Assembly: GCF_001693515.2 (NCBI RefSeq)
Contig: NZ_CP042968.1
Coordinates: 1,116,001 to 1,180,000, forward strand
Length of the DNA: 64,000 nt
From: Bradyrhizobium paxllaeri
Lineage (GTDB): Bacteria; Pseudomonadota; Alphaproteobacteria; Rhizobiales; Xanthobacteraceae
Direction: 5' to 3'
Shown here piece after piece: positions 33,695 to 43,900 of the stretch; position 1 is the first letter of the stretch, and every line of letters starts with the position of its first letter. The position numbers were made by a program, and so were the translations under genes. The notes beneath the pieces were generated by a model that was given only the letters and a program-made list of their open reading frames with translations, ran no database searches and was not told the origin of the DNA.

Positions 33695-34462
33695 ATGGCT
33701 CTGAAGCGTCTCGTTCAGGCCGCGGTGGCGGCTTTGGTTCTCACAGCCGCAATGCCGGCATCCGCGCAGCAGGTGTTGAAGGTGGGCTCGACGCCAACCG
33801 GCGTGCCCTTCACCTTCCTCGACACCAAGACCAACAGCATTCAGGGCATCATGGTCGATCTCATCACCGAGATCGGCAAGGACGCCGGCTTCCAGGTGCA
33901 GATCGAGCCGATGCAGTTCTCCACCCTGATCGCCTCGCTCACATCCAACAAGATCGACATCATCTCGGCGGCGATGTTCGTTACGCCGGCGCGTAAAGAG
34001 GTGATCGATTTCTCCGAGCCGTTCTACAGCTACGGCGAGGGGCTTCTGGTGCCGAAGAGCGACAGCAAGGCCTACGCCAGCCAGGAAGACCTGAAAGGCG
34101 CGGTGGTCGGCGCGCAGGTCGGTACGGCCTTCGTCGATGCGCTCAAGAAGTCGGGCCTGTTCAGCGAGGTGAAAGCCTACGATACCATTCCCGATATTCT
34201 GCGCGACGTGAACGCCGGCCGCCTCAAGGCCGGTTTCGCCGATTATCCGATCCTTGCCTACAATCTCAAGCAGGGCGGTTTCCCCGAGGCGCGCATTGTC
34301 GAGAGCTACAAGCCGACGACCGTGGGCGCGGTCGGCATTGGCGTGCGCAAGGGCGATACCGAGTTGCTGGCCAAGATCAACACGTCGCTGGCGAAGCTCA
34401 AGGCCAACGGCACGGTGGCAAAGATCCTCGATAAATGGGGCCTGAAGGCGCAGGGGGCCTGA
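33695..34462 (+). CDS. Polar amino-acid ABC transporter, periplasmic binding protein
   Basis: 255 residues from the ATG at 33695 (CAGGAGG just before), which gives a clean signal peptide ([21 protein letters not shown]). The binding fold shows [35 protein letters not shown] and [13 protein letters not shown], the standard order for solute-binding family 3. The ligand is probably a polar amino acid or derivative. The stop overlaps the permease start (TGATG). Confidence 0.93.
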   Translation: MALKRLVQAAVAALVLTAAMPASAQQVLKVGSTPTGVPFTFLDTKTNSIQGIMVDLITEIGKDAGFQVQIEPMQFSTLIASLTSNKIDIISAAMFVTPARKEVIDFSEPFYSYGEGLLVPKSDSKAYASQEDLKGAVVGAQVGTAFVDALKKSGLFSEVKAYDTIPDILRDVNAGRLKAGFADYPILAYNLKQGGFPEARIVESYKPTTVGAVGIGVRKGDTELLAKINTSLAKLKANGTVAKILDKWGLKAQGA

Positions 34463-35115
34463 TGCAGGCTTTCTGGCGCGACACGATCGAGTTCCTGCCG
34501 ATCCTGATGAACGGCGTGGCGCTGACGATCATCGTCACCATCGGTTCGCTGCTGTTGTCCACGCTGCTTGGCCTGATCTGGGCGTTGATGCGGGTTTCCG
34601 GCATCGGCGTGCTGTCGGGACTGAGCGCCGGGTTGATCAACGTCATCCGCGGCATCCCGATCATCGTGCTGTTGTTCTATCTCTACTTCGTGATGCCCGA
34701 ACTCGGCCTGACGCTGACGGCGCTGCAGGCGGCGATCCTCGGGCTCGGCATCGCCTATTCGGCCTATCAGGCCGAGAATTTCCGCGCCGGCATCGAGGCG
34801 ATCGACAAGGGGCAGATCGAGGCGGCGCAGGCGATCGGCATGGGCTGGTGGCAGACCATGCGCCGCGTGGTCCTGCCGCAGGCGATCAAGATCGTGCTGC
34901 CGCCCTACGGCAACGTCATGATCATGATGCTGAAGGATTCCTCGCAAGCCTCGACCATTACGGTCGCCGAACTCGCCCTTCAGGGCAAGCTGATCGCGTC
35001 CTCGACCTTCAAGAACACCAGCGTGTTCACGCTGGTGGCGCTGATGTATCTCACCATGAGCATCCCGCTCATTCTGCTGGTCCGTCACTTCGAAAAGCGC
35101 GCGGGCCAGAAATGA
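34462..35115 (+). CDS. Polar amino-acid ABC transporter permease
   Basis: 217 residues from the ATG at 34462, which shares one base with the upstream stop. About five hydrophobic helices. The inner-membrane ABC loop is [22 protein letters not shown], the HisM/GlnP type, preceded by [14 protein letters not shown]. It forms the channel of the importer with the next gene as its ATPase. The stop overlaps the ATPase start (ATGA). Confidence 0.93.
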   Translation: MQAFWRDTIEFLPILMNGVALTIIVTIGSLLLSTLLGLIWALMRVSGIGVLSGLSAGLINVIRGIPIIVLLFYLYFVMPELGLTLTALQAAILGLGIAYSAYQAENFRAGIEAIDKGQIEAAQAIGMGWWQTMRRVVLPQAIKIVLPPYGNVMIMMLKDSSQASTITVAELALQGKLIASSTFKNTSVFTLVALMYLTMSIPLILLVRHFEKRAGQK

Positions 35116-35843
35116 TCGAGCTGTCAAACGTTCACAAGAGTTTTGGCAAGGTCGAGGTGCTCAAGGGCATCACGGCGTCGGTCGAGAAGGGCGAGGTGGT
35201 CTGCATCATCGGCCCCTCGGGCTCCGGCAAATCCACCATCCTGCGCTGTATCAACGGGCTGGAAAGCTATGACAGCGGCGATATCAGCGTCGAGGGCGCG
35301 CGGGTGGACCGCAACGCGCCCTCGATCGTTTCGATCCGCACGCAGGTCTCGATGGTGTTCCAGCGCTTCAACCTGTTTCCGCATCGCACTGCGCTGGAGA
35401 ACGTCATCGAAGGGCCGGTCTATGTGAAGAAGGAGCCGCGCGCCGCGGCGCTCGAACGCGGGCGCGCGCTGCTGGCGCAGGTGGGGCTCGCCGAGAAGGC
35501 CGAAGTCCACCCACCGCAACTCTCGGGCGGACAGCAGCAGCGCGTGGCGATTGCCCGCGCGCTGGCGATGCAGCCGAAGGCTATTCTGTTTGACGAACCG
35601 ACCTCGGCGCTCGATCCTGAACTGGTCGGCGATGTGCTCTCGGTGATGCGCAAGCTCGCCGACGACGGCATGACCATGGTCGTCGTTACCCATGAGATGG
35701 GGTTTGCCCGGGACGTCGCCGACCGCGTGCTGTTCATCGACGGCGGCGTGATCGTCGAGCAGGGCCCGGCGAGATCGGTTCTCAACCAGCCGCAGCATGC
35801 GCGCACGCAGGACTTTCTGCGGCGCGTGCTGCATCCGCTCTAA
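35112..35843 (+). CDS. Polar amino-acid ABC transporter ATP-binding protein
   Basis: 243 residues with all ABC motifs: Walker [10 protein letters not shown] (37-45), Q-loop [10 protein letters not shown], signature [15 protein letters not shown], Walker [16 protein letters not shown], and switch V-T-H-E-M. This is the GlnQ type. It drives import with the two preceding genes. The FAD oxidoreductase starts 17 bases downstream and is likely co-transcribed. Confidence 0.94.
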   Translation: MIELSNVHKSFGKVEVLKGITASVEKGEVVCIIGPSGSGKSTILRCINGLESYDSGDISVEGARVDRNAPSIVSIRTQVSMVFQRFNLFPHRTALENVIEGPVYVKKEPRAAALERGRALLAQVGLAEKAEVHPPQLSGGQQQRVAIARALAMQPKAILFDEPTSALDPELVGDVLSVMRKLADDGMTMVVVTHEMGFARDVADRVLFIDGGVIVEQGPARSVLNQPQHARTQDFLRRVLHPL

Positions 35844-35860
35844 GCCTTCGGTTCTTGCCC

Positions 35861-37153
35861 ATGAACGCGCCTGTATCCTTGCCGTTGCCGCCAAGCCTCT
35901 ATGCCGATACGGCGGTTGCGCCGACACCGACGCCGCCGCTCGATGGCGACAGGAATGTTGCGGTCGCAATCATCGGCGGCGGCTTTACCGGACTTTCCAC
36001 CGCGCTGCATCTCGCCGAGCAGGGCGTCGACGCCATCGTGCTGGAAGCGCAACAGCCGGGCTGGGGCGCATCGGGCAACAATGGCGGGCAGGTCAATCCG
36101 GGGCTCAAGCACGACCCTGACCAGATCGAGGCGGATTTCGGCGCCGAACTCGGCGGCCGCATGATCAATTTCGCCTATGGCACCACGAATTATACGTTCG
36201 ACCTGATCCGCCGCTACCAGATCCCCTGCGAGGCCAGGCAGAACGGCGCGCTGCGCGCGGCCTATAATGAGGCGAGCGCGGCGGCGATCGAAGCGACCGC
36301 GAAGCAATGCATCCGCCGTGGCATGCCGGTGACGCTGTTGAACCGCGAGCAGATGCAGGAGATGACCGGCACCGACCGCTATCTCTGCGCCATGCTGGAC
36401 AATCGCGGCGGCGATTTGCATCCGCTCAGCTACGCACGCGGACTGGCACGCGCGGCGATCGCGGCAGGCGCTGCGGTTCATGGCGAGACGCCGGCGCTGT
36501 CCTTGTCGCGTGAAGGGGGCGGCTGGCGCATCGAGACGCCGCGCGGGATCGTGTGCGCGGAAAAAGTGCTGCTGGCGACCAATGGGTTTACTGATGATCT
36601 GTGGCCGGCGCTTCGGCGCAGCATCGTGCCGGTGTTCTCGTCGATCACCGCCACTGCGCCTCTGCCTGATGACGTCGCGCGCGAGATCATGCCGACGCGT
36701 CCGGTCCTCTACGAGAGCGGACACATCACGGTCTACTACCGCATCGATCAGCACAATCGTTTGCTGATGGGCGGGCGTGGGCCGATGCGCTGGATCAGCA
36801 AGCCTGCCGACGTCGCTTATCTCATCCGCTACGCCGAACGGCTGTGGCCGCGGCTGAAGGGCGTGAGCTGGACGCACGGCTGGAACAGCCGGCTCGCGAT
36901 CACGCCCGATCATTATCCGCATGTGCACGAGCCCGCGGAAAACCTTCTGATCTCGCTCGGCTGCAACGGCCGCGGCGTCGCGCTCTCGACCGCGATGGGC
37001 GGACAACTCGCGCGCCGCCTCGTCGGCGGCAAGGATGCCGAGATCGACATGCCCATCACCGCGATCAAGCCGATGGCGCTGCACGCGTTCTGGCCGCTCG
37101 GTGTCACCGCCGCCGTTGTGACGGGGCGGGTGCGGGATCGGCTCGGGATCTAA
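35861..37153 (+). CDS. FAD-dependent oxidoreductase, gamma-glutamylputrescine oxidase (PuuB)-like
   Basis: 430 residues from the ATG at 35861. The dinucleotide fold is V-A-I-I-G-G-G-F-T-G-L-S-T-A-L-H-L-A (about 35-52). It is followed by G-W-G-A-S-G-N-N-G-G-Q-V-N-P-G-L, the flavin-contacting segment typical of PuuB/OrdL proteins, and a C-terminal S-L-G-C-N-G-R-G-V-A-L-S-T. It oxidises an amine or N-substituted amino acid to an aldehyde with peroxide. The ABC importer upstream and gamma-glutamyltransferase just after it, convergent, suggest uptake and breakdown of a gamma-glutamyl compound. Confidence 0.88.
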   Translation: MNAPVSLPLPPSLYADTAVAPTPTPPLDGDRNVAVAIIGGGFTGLSTALHLAEQGVDAIVLEAQQPGWGASGNNGGQVNPGLKHDPDQIEADFGAELGGRMINFAYGTTNYTFDLIRRYQIPCEARQNGALRAAYNEASAAAIEATAKQCIRRGMPVTLLNREQMQEMTGTDRYLCAMLDNRGGDLHPLSYARGLARAAIAAGAAVHGETPALSLSREGGGWRIETPRGIVCAEKVLLATNGFTDDLWPALRRSIVPVFSSITATAPLPDDVAREIMPTRPVLYESGHITVYYRIDQHNRLLMGGRGPMRWISKPADVAYLIRYAERLWPRLKGVSWTHGWNSRLAITPDHYPHVHEPAENLLISLGCNGRGVALSTAMGGQLARRLVGGKDAEIDMPITAIKPMALHAFWPLGVTAAVVTGRVRDRLGI

Positions 37154-37160
37154 TTCATCG

Positions 37161-38759
37161 TCACGCGCGGCTCTCCGCTACCGCCTCGCTCCAGGCGTGG
37201 AACGGGTCGGTCGCGCCGCTGTTGGTGTCGCCGTTGCGCATCACGATGCTGGGGCAGGCGAATTTCATCGGCAGGGCCTGGATGCGTGCTTCCTCATAAT
37301 CGAAGCGTGCGCCCAAGGCTTCGCGCGTGGCCTGCGGCAGGCGGACGTCGCCGATCACGATCGCGCCCTCGCTGGCGTCGATGCGGGGCTGATGGATAGC
37401 GGCATCGAGATCCATGCCATAATCCATCACGAAGGACAGAAGCTGGCTCACCGCCGGCAGGATACGGCGGCCGCCGGAGGCGCCGACCGCAACGCGGCGG
37501 CCATCGGCCGCCTGCGCCAGCACCGGCGTATAGTTGGTCAGGCAGCGTTTTCCCGGCGCCAGCGAATTCGGCACGCCGGGTGTCGGGTCGAACCACATGA
37601 TGCCGTTGTTCATGGTGATGCCGGTCTGGCCCGAGACGAACTTGGAGCCGAAGGTCGAGAGCAGCGTCTGCGTCACCGCCGCCATGTTGCCGTCGCGGTC
37701 GACCGCCGAGAAATGCGTGGTGCAGGCCGGCGCCAGCGCTTCCGCGCCGAGTGAACGCCGGCCGTCCTGGTCGCCCATGTCCTTCAGCCGTTCGCGATAG
37801 GCGGCTTGCAGCGCCGATGCATAGGCGGCATAGGCTGCCGCATCCGGTCCGCCGCGCGTGGGCTTCAGATCCTTCTGCAGCAGACCGAGCGTGCGCGAGA
37901 GCGTGGGGCCGGCAGTGAGTTCGGGCGTCGCCAACACCTTGCCGCCGCGATAGGGGATCGCCAGCGGCTCACGCAGGTGCGCGCGGTACGGCTTGATATC
38001 CTCGACCGACAGCGCGCCGCCGGCGGCCTGGATGTCGGCGGCGAGGCTGTTTGCCAGATCACCTTCGTAGAAGTCGCGCGGGCCGGCGCTGGCGAGCTGC
38101 GCCATCGTGTCCCTGAGCTTGTCCTGCGGCATGCGAACGCTGGACTTGATGCCCCATTGCGGATTCGGCGGCAGGCCGTCCTGCAGATAGGCGGCGGCGC
38201 TGGCGGGATAGCGCCGCAGATCCACGGCCGAGCTCGAAATCATCACGGTGGTCCACCAGTCGACCAAAAGGCCTTCGCCGGCGAGCGCGACGCTCGGCGC
38301 CAGCAATTCCTTCCATGGCAATTTGGCGTGGCGGCGGTGCGCCTCTTCCATGCCGGCGACAACGCCGGGCACCGCGATCGAGCCGGGACCGTGAATATTG
38401 CGGTCGTCCTTCACGCGCGGCCAGGGGAAGATGTCGGATGCCGCGCCGCCGCCGGTCAGCGGATAATCCTCCACCCGCAGGCTCGCAGGTGCGCGCATGC
38501 CGTAGTCGATCACTTCGTAACGATCATCGCGCGCGCGGTAGAGCACCATCGCGCCGCCGCCGCCGGGTCCGCTCATCCACGGCTCCAGCACGCCGAGCGC
38601 AAAGGTGGTCGCGATCACGGCATCGACGCAGTCGCCGCCCGCGGCCAGTACCTCGGCGCCCACTTGCGCGGCCCGGCTCGATTGCGATGCGACGATGCCG
38701 CCTTTGGAACTTACGGCAGGTTTGCGAATTTGCTGCGTGGTAGAGAACTGGTCGCGCAT
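37161..38759 (-). CDS. Gamma-glutamyltransferase family protein
   Basis: 532 residues, a normal length for the autoprocessing GGT precursor. There is no obvious signal peptide at the visible start (MRDQFSTTQQIRKPAVSSKG), so the protein may be cytoplasmic. Large-subunit patterns are A-G-G-D-C-V-D-A-V-I-A-T and G-P-G-G-G-G-A-M-V-L-Y. The processing Thr is T347 in A-C-T-T-H-F-S-A-V-D-R-D-G-N. Late motifs are G-A-S-G-G-R-R-I and the C-terminal substrate loop. It transfers or hydrolyses gamma-glutamyl groups. The convergent FAD oxidoreductase gene suggests a shared pathway. Confidence 0.9.
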   Translation of the reverse strand: MRDQFSTTQQIRKPAVSSKGGIVASQSSRAAQVGAEVLAAGGDCVDAVIATTFALGVLEPWMSGPGGGGAMVLYRARDDRYEVIDYGMRAPASLRVEDYPLTGGGAASDIFPWPRVKDDRNIHGPGSIAVPGVVAGMEEAHRRHAKLPWKELLAPSVALAGEGLLVDWWTTVMISSSAVDLRRYPASAAAYLQDGLPPNPQWGIKSSVRMPQDKLRDTMAQLASAGPRDFYEGDLANSLAADIQAAGGALSVEDIKPYRAHLREPLAIPYRGGKVLATPELTAGPTLSRTLGLLQKDLKPTRGGPDAAAYAAYASALQAAYRERLKDMGDQDGRRSLGAEALAPACTTHFSAVDRDGNMAAVTQTLLSTFGSKFVSGQTGITMNNGIMWFDPTPGVPNSLAPGKRCLTNYTPVLAQAADGRRVAVGASGGRRILPAVSQLLSFVMDYGMDLDAAIHQPRIDASEGAIVIGDVRLPQATREALGARFDYEEARIQALPMKFACPSIVMRNGDTNSGATDPFHAWSEAVAESRA

Positions 38760-38871
38760 CGGGTTTACCTTTTGTTATTGATGATGTTGCGATAGGTGGC
38801 TTCCGGCGGCACTCCCGTTGCCTGCTGCTCGCACCGGTCTTGCGACGAGGATACTGGTTCCCCTCGCGTCT

Positions 38872-38888
38872 TAAGGGAAATTCCCTTA
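38872..38888. promoter_or_regulatory. Perfect palindrome TAAGGGAAATTCCCTTA
   Basis: Eight-base perfect arms around one base, in the 297-base divergent region between gamma-glutamyltransferase (start 38759) and the Crp/Fnr gene (start 39057). Its form suits a dimeric regulator; it does not match the usual Crp or Fnr consensus. Confidence 0.55.
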
Positions 38889-39056
38889 TCTCGGAAGAGG
38901 CCCGTGGCGCAGTGCCCTAATCCGGAAGTGCTGGGTGGCCAGCAAGATTAGGCTTGCGGAAGCGCTGGGCACGGCGCAATGTTTATGAAATCGCCAGTGA
39001 GCTTGGTGCTTGACTCCCTGAACTAAGGCGAATTGGCGCGCCGTGGAGGGTAGCAA

Positions 39057-39779
39057 ATGCCTCACGGTTCGAATTTCCTGCTCGGCCAGCTTGCAGCGGC
39101 GACTCTTGCGGGCATCGCGCCTCACCTGTCCGTGATTGACCTTGCCACGGCCGATGTGCTTGCCGAACCGCACCAGCGTATCCAGCGGGTTTACTTTCCG
39201 CATTCGGGCATCATCTCCTCGATCGTCGAACTTTCCGATGGCTCCACCATAGAAACCGGCATGATCGGCAACGACGGCGTGTTCGGCGCGAGCCAGGCGC
39301 TTGACGACAAGGTGTCGCTCAACCTTGTGACTGTCCAGATTGCCGGCAAGGCTTCGGTCATGACGTCGGACCGGCTCCGTGCCTTTGCCAGCGAACTGCC
39401 GGACTTCAAGGCACTTCTGATCAAGTACGAGCAGTTCTTCCTTTCACAGGTGCAGCAGACCGCCGCCTGCAATGCCGTCCATGACATCGATGCGCGTACC
39501 TGCAAATGGCTTTCGCGAATGCACGACCTTGTCGGCCCCGACCTTCTACTGACGCAGGAATTCTTCGCCCGGATGATGGGTGTACGGCGCACCAGCGTGA
39601 CGACGGTGGCCGGCGCGCTGCAGGATGCCGGATTGATCTCCTACACAAGGGGACGGCTCCACATCGTCGATATTAACCAGATCCGGAAGCGGGCGTGCGA
39701 ATGCGACGACGCCGTTCGATCGAATTATCAGCGGATGTTTCCGCTGGTGGAGGCCGACGCGAAGGATCGATGCGTATGA
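39057..39779 (+). CDS. Crp/Fnr-family regulator
   Basis: 240 residues. The N-terminal cyclic-nucleotide-type beta barrel shows V-Y-F-P-H-S-G-I-I-S-S-I-V-E-L and G-M-I-G-N-D-G-V-F-G. The C-terminal winged helix reads L-T-Q-E-F-F-A-R-M-M-G-V-R-R-T-S-V-T-T-V-A-G-A-L-Q. There is no FNR-type N-terminal cysteine cluster and no clear cAMP site, so the signal is unknown. Members of this subgroup are abundant in Bradyrhizobium-like genomes. It is next to a CheB-type gene, convergent. Confidence 0.9.
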   Translation: MPHGSNFLLGQLAAATLAGIAPHLSVIDLATADVLAEPHQRIQRVYFPHSGIISSIVELSDGSTIETGMIGNDGVFGASQALDDKVSLNLVTVQIAGKASVMTSDRLRAFASELPDFKALLIKYEQFFLSQVQQTAACNAVHDIDARTCKWLSRMHDLVGPDLLLTQEFFARMMGVRRTSVTTVAGALQDAGLISYTRGRLHIVDINQIRKRACECDDAVRSNYQRMFPLVEADAKDRCV

Positions 39780-39843
39780 GGCCTGAATTGCTTGCCGGTG
39801 CATGAATGCAGCGCTTCTGACAGTCCCGTACTCACTAAAGGCC

Positions 39844-40851
39844 TCACTGTTGCACCGCGTGCGCCGCAAGCTGATCGAACCGCTTGATCGAATCCCTGAG
39901 GACTTCGGCTTCGCGTTCGCACTCGACAAGTTTCCTGCGCCAGGATTCCGCGAGGTGGGTTCGACCTGCGTGTTCCGCCTGCTTGTACAGTTTCTGCGAT
40001 AACGCAACTCGTTCATCCAGGGCGCGCAGGCCGCTGTCCAGGGCGCGCCTGAGATTTTCGTCCAGCGCCAAGCTCATCAGTTCGGCGGTATAGGCGTGGC
40101 CGACATGGCAGCGATAGCGAAGCAGATCGCCCTCCTTGATCTCCCACATCACGCCATGACAGTCGGGGCAGGCCAGCAACGATCTCTCGCCGATACGGTC
40201 CATTTGGCTCATGCTGCCGGTTCCTCCTTTGGCCAGATCGACCTCGTAGACCAGGTCCGAAGATGGCGGGATGGGGTTCCCCTGCGGTTGGCTCACGAGG
40301 CGCCGAAACAATGCCGGCATGCCGGCGAGGCTCGTGACGTGGTCCGGCTTGAATTGGGTCAGCGCTGCTTCCGGCATGCCGGAGAAGGCAGCATCATCGG
40401 GGTCCTGGACCACGGTCAACCCACCATACTCGTGCAGGATGTGCAGGCCCGAGGCGCCGTCGCCGAGCGTCCCCGTCAGCACGGCGCCGACGCCGCGATG
40501 GCCACAACACAGCGCCACCGACCGGAACAGCGGGTCGATCGCGGGACGGGTATTGTTCTCGCGCGGCCCCTGTCCGAGCCTGAGCTTGTCGCCGTCGGTG
40601 AGCATATGGCTGTCGGGCGGACCGATATAGATGCGGCCCGGCTCCATCGTCATGTCGTCTGCGGCGAAATGCGCCGGCAGCGGGCCTGCCTGCGTCAGGA
40701 TGGCGTCCAGCGACGACTCGAAGTGGGGCGACAGATGGATAACGACCAGCACCGAGGCGGGAAAGTCGCCGGGCAGTTCAGATGCCAGAAAACGCAATGC
40801 GTCGACGCCGCCCGCCGACGTGCCAATCGCCAGAATATTCCGATTGGACAT
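39844..40851 (-). CDS. CheB-type methylesterase with C-terminal zinc-ribbon/helical tail
   Basis: 335 residues. Residues 1-185 are a CheB catalytic domain without the receiver: G-T-S-A-G-G (Ser at 12), V-V-I-H-L-S-P-H (His about 38) and T-G-T-L-G-D-G-A-S-G (Asp). After a linker comes L-A-C-P-D-C-H-G-V-M-W-E and Y-R-C-H-V-G-H, a C-x-x-C...C-x-x-H zinc-ribbon-like unit, then a long helix with many Arg, Glu and Leu. Such proteins occur next to CheB-CheR fusion kinases. It is divergent from the fusion at 40961, with 109 bases between, so shared control is likely. Confidence 0.88.
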   Translation of the reverse strand: MSNRNILAIGTSAGGVDALRFLASELPGDFPASVLVVIHLSPHFESSLDAILTQAGPLPAHFAADDMTMEPGRIYIGPPDSHMLTDGDKLRLGQGPRENNTRPAIDPLFRSVALCCGHRGVGAVLTGTLGDGASGLHILHEYGGLTVVQDPDDAAFSGMPEAALTQFKPDHVTSLAGMPALFRRLVSQPQGNPIPPSSDLVYEVDLAKGGTGSMSQMDRIGERSLLACPDCHGVMWEIKEGDLLRYRCHVGHAYTAELMSLALDENLRRALDSGLRALDERVALSQKLYKQAEHAGRTHLAESWRRKLVECEREAEVLRDSIKRFDQLAAHAVQQ

Positions 40852-40960
40852 CCGCGAACTCCATGCCGACCCCGAGGAACAATGTCCGCAGCGTCACCTT
40901 GTTCCTGTAATGCAAGAACCGTATCAAAAGTCCTTGCCCGCATCGCCGATCCGAGGTTCG

Positions 40961-43900
40961 ATGCCGTACCGGGGGATACAGGTGATTGAAAACAACGAAA
41001 AAAACGGCCGCCTGACGACCAACGGCGCCAAGCCGATCGTGGTCGGAATGGGCGCGTCCGCCGGCGGCGTCAAGGCTCTGCAGGCTTTCTTCCAGGCGCT
41101 TCCCGACGAGCCCGGGGCGGCCTTCGTGGTTGTCATCCACCTCGACCCCGACCGCCCCAGTGAAATGGCCGCCATTCTCGGCCTGCGAACCAAGATGCCG
41201 GTCGTGCAGGTCGGCGCGCCGCAGCGCATGGAGGTCAACCACGTCTATGTCATTTCACCCAACCGGCGCCTGCAGATTACCGACAGTGAAATCGCAGCTT
41301 CCGAATTCGTCGAGCCCCGCGGAAAACGCGCGCCGATCGATCTGTTCTTCCGGTCGCTGGCCGAACAGCATGGCGACGGTTTTGCGGTCATCCTCACCGG
41401 CGCGGGCTCCGACGGCGCGATCGGCATCAAGGCGGTCAAGGAGAGCGGTGGCCTGATCCTGGTCCAGGATCCCGGCGAGGCCGAACATGACTCGATGCCA
41501 CGAAGCGCGATCTCGACCGGAATTGTCGATTTCGTACTGCCGCTCTCCGAGCTTGCGAACCGGTTGGTCGAGCTGATCAAGGACAAGGAGAGTTTCGGCG
41601 CAGCCGCGCCGCGCCAGTTCAGCGAAGACATCTTGCGGCGCATCCTCGCCCATGTCCGGGTCCGGACCGGACATGATTTCGCAAAATACAAGCGCGCGAC
41701 CGTGGTGCGGCGGATCGCGCGGCGCATGCAGGTGATGCGATGCGACGACCCGGCGGAATATTACAACCTGCTGCGCGACCATGCCGACGAAGCCACCGCG
41801 CTGCTCGGCGACCTGCTCATCTCGGTCACGACGTTCTTCCGCGACGCCGAGGTATTCGATGCGCTGAAGGACGACGTGTTGCCGCAGCTTTTCCAGATCA
41901 GTCAGCCGAGCGAGCCGATCCGCGTCTGGGTCGCCGGCTGCGCGACCGGCGAGGAGGCGTACACGATTGCCATGCTGCTGCTGGAAGAAGCGTCGCGTCA
42001 CGATCTGCGGCCGCCGATCCAGATATTCGGCTCCGATCTCGACCCGCGTTCGCTGGCGGTCGCCCGGGAGGGTCGCTATCCAGCGGCGATCGAGGCCGAT
42101 ATCAACGAGGAGCGTCTGCGCCGCTTCTTCGTGCGCGAGGGCGAACAATTCCGGGTGCGGCAGGAATTGCGCGACACCGTGCTGTTTGCCAGTCACAGCG
42201 TGCTGAAGGATCCGCCGTTCTCCCGCATCAACCTGATCTCCTGCCGCAACCTCCTGATCTACCTCGATCGTGAACTGCAACAGCAGGTCTGCAGCACTTT
42301 CCATTACGCGCTGAACCCCGGCGGATTTCTGCTGGTCGGCTCGTCCGAGACCGCCGACAGCCCACCGGGCCTGTTCCGCACCGTCGACCGCAAGGCCCGC
42401 ATCTATCAGTCCACGGTGCAGGGCGGCGACAAGCCGCGGCTACTGCCGCGCCTGCTGGGCAGCATGGGAGCATTGCAGGACCACGCCGCCAGCGCGAGGG
42501 CCTCGCTTGCGCCCAGCGCGATGCTCAGCGAAGCCGCATCGCACCGCAAGGCGATCGAAAAGGTCGCGCCGCCAAGCGTTCTGGTCGACAGCACGCACCG
42601 GGTCATTCATCTGTCGGAGAACGCCGGCCGCTATCTGCAGCCGTCCGGCGGGCCGCTGAGCGGCGACGTCGTCGACCTGGTGCGGCCGGAATTGCGGTTC
42701 GAACTGCGTTCCGCCCTGCACCGGGTGTTCGAGAACCCGAAACCGTCGCTCAGCCTGCCCATCCTGGTGCGCTTCAACGGCTCGTCCCATCGCGTGCTGC
42801 TGCACGTCAAGCCGATCCTCGAAGACGACGGCGAACGGCCGCACGAGGCCGTCGTTGTCTTCATCGAGGGCGAAGCCGTCGATCCCGCCAGCATGCAGGA
42901 CTTCGACAAGACCGGCGGTGTCGACGAGGTGGTCCGCCGCCTGACCGAAGAATTGCAATTGACGCAGGGGCGGCTGCGCAGCACCCGGGAAGAATCGGAA
43001 GCCACCAATGAGGAGCTGCGCGCTGCCAACGAGGAGCTGCAGTCCATCAATGAGGAATACCGCTCGACGTCGGAAGAGCTGGAAACCAGCAAGGAAGAGC
43101 TGCAATCGATCAACGAAGAGCTGCAAACCGTCAACACCGAACTGAAACTGAAGCTGGAGGCGGTTTCGCGCGGGCACAGCGATCTGCAGAACCTGATGGC
43201 GGCCACCGATTTTGGCACGCTGTTTCTGGATGCAAGTTTGCGGATCAAGCGTTTCACCCAGCAGGTCACCGACCTGATCAGCATTACTCCCAACGACGAA
43301 GGGCGTCCCGTCACCGATTTCGCCCACCGGCTTGAATATGACGATCTGGTCAAGGATGCGCAGTCCGTGCTGTCGCATCTTGCGCCGATCACCCGCGAAG
43401 TGCGCAGCCGCTTGGGTCGCTGGTTCGACATCCGCTTGCGGCCCTATCGGACGGTTGACGACAAGATCGACGGCGTCGTCATTACCTTTGTCGATATCAC
43501 CGATCGCAAGGCCTGGGAAACGAGGCAGGCGCTGCTGCTCGGCGAGCTGACGCACCGGGTCAAGAATACCCTGACCGTGGTGCAGTCGATCGCGCATCTG
43601 AGCCTGCGCAGCGCGGCGTCTCCTAGCGAATTCGTGGCTCAGTTCGATGGCCGCCTGTCAGCGCTCGCCAAATCGCACAATCTTCTGGTCGAGTCCGACT
43701 GGGAGGGTGTCGACCTCAGAGCGTTGGTCCGCCAACAGCTCGAACCGTACATGGTCGGTGGCCGGGACCGGCTGCAAATCGAGGGCGAGCCGGTTGTGCT
43801 GCCGCCCGATCTCGCGAGTCCATTCGGCCTGGTCCTGCACGAGCTGGCGACCAATGCCGCCAAGTACGGCGCGCTCTCGCAAACCGATGGCAAAGTTTTT

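Noticed and set aside
40631..40960. Upstream extension of the CheB-CheR fusion
   Set aside because: It would run through the 5' half of the divergent CheB gene; homology to CheB begins only after 40961.
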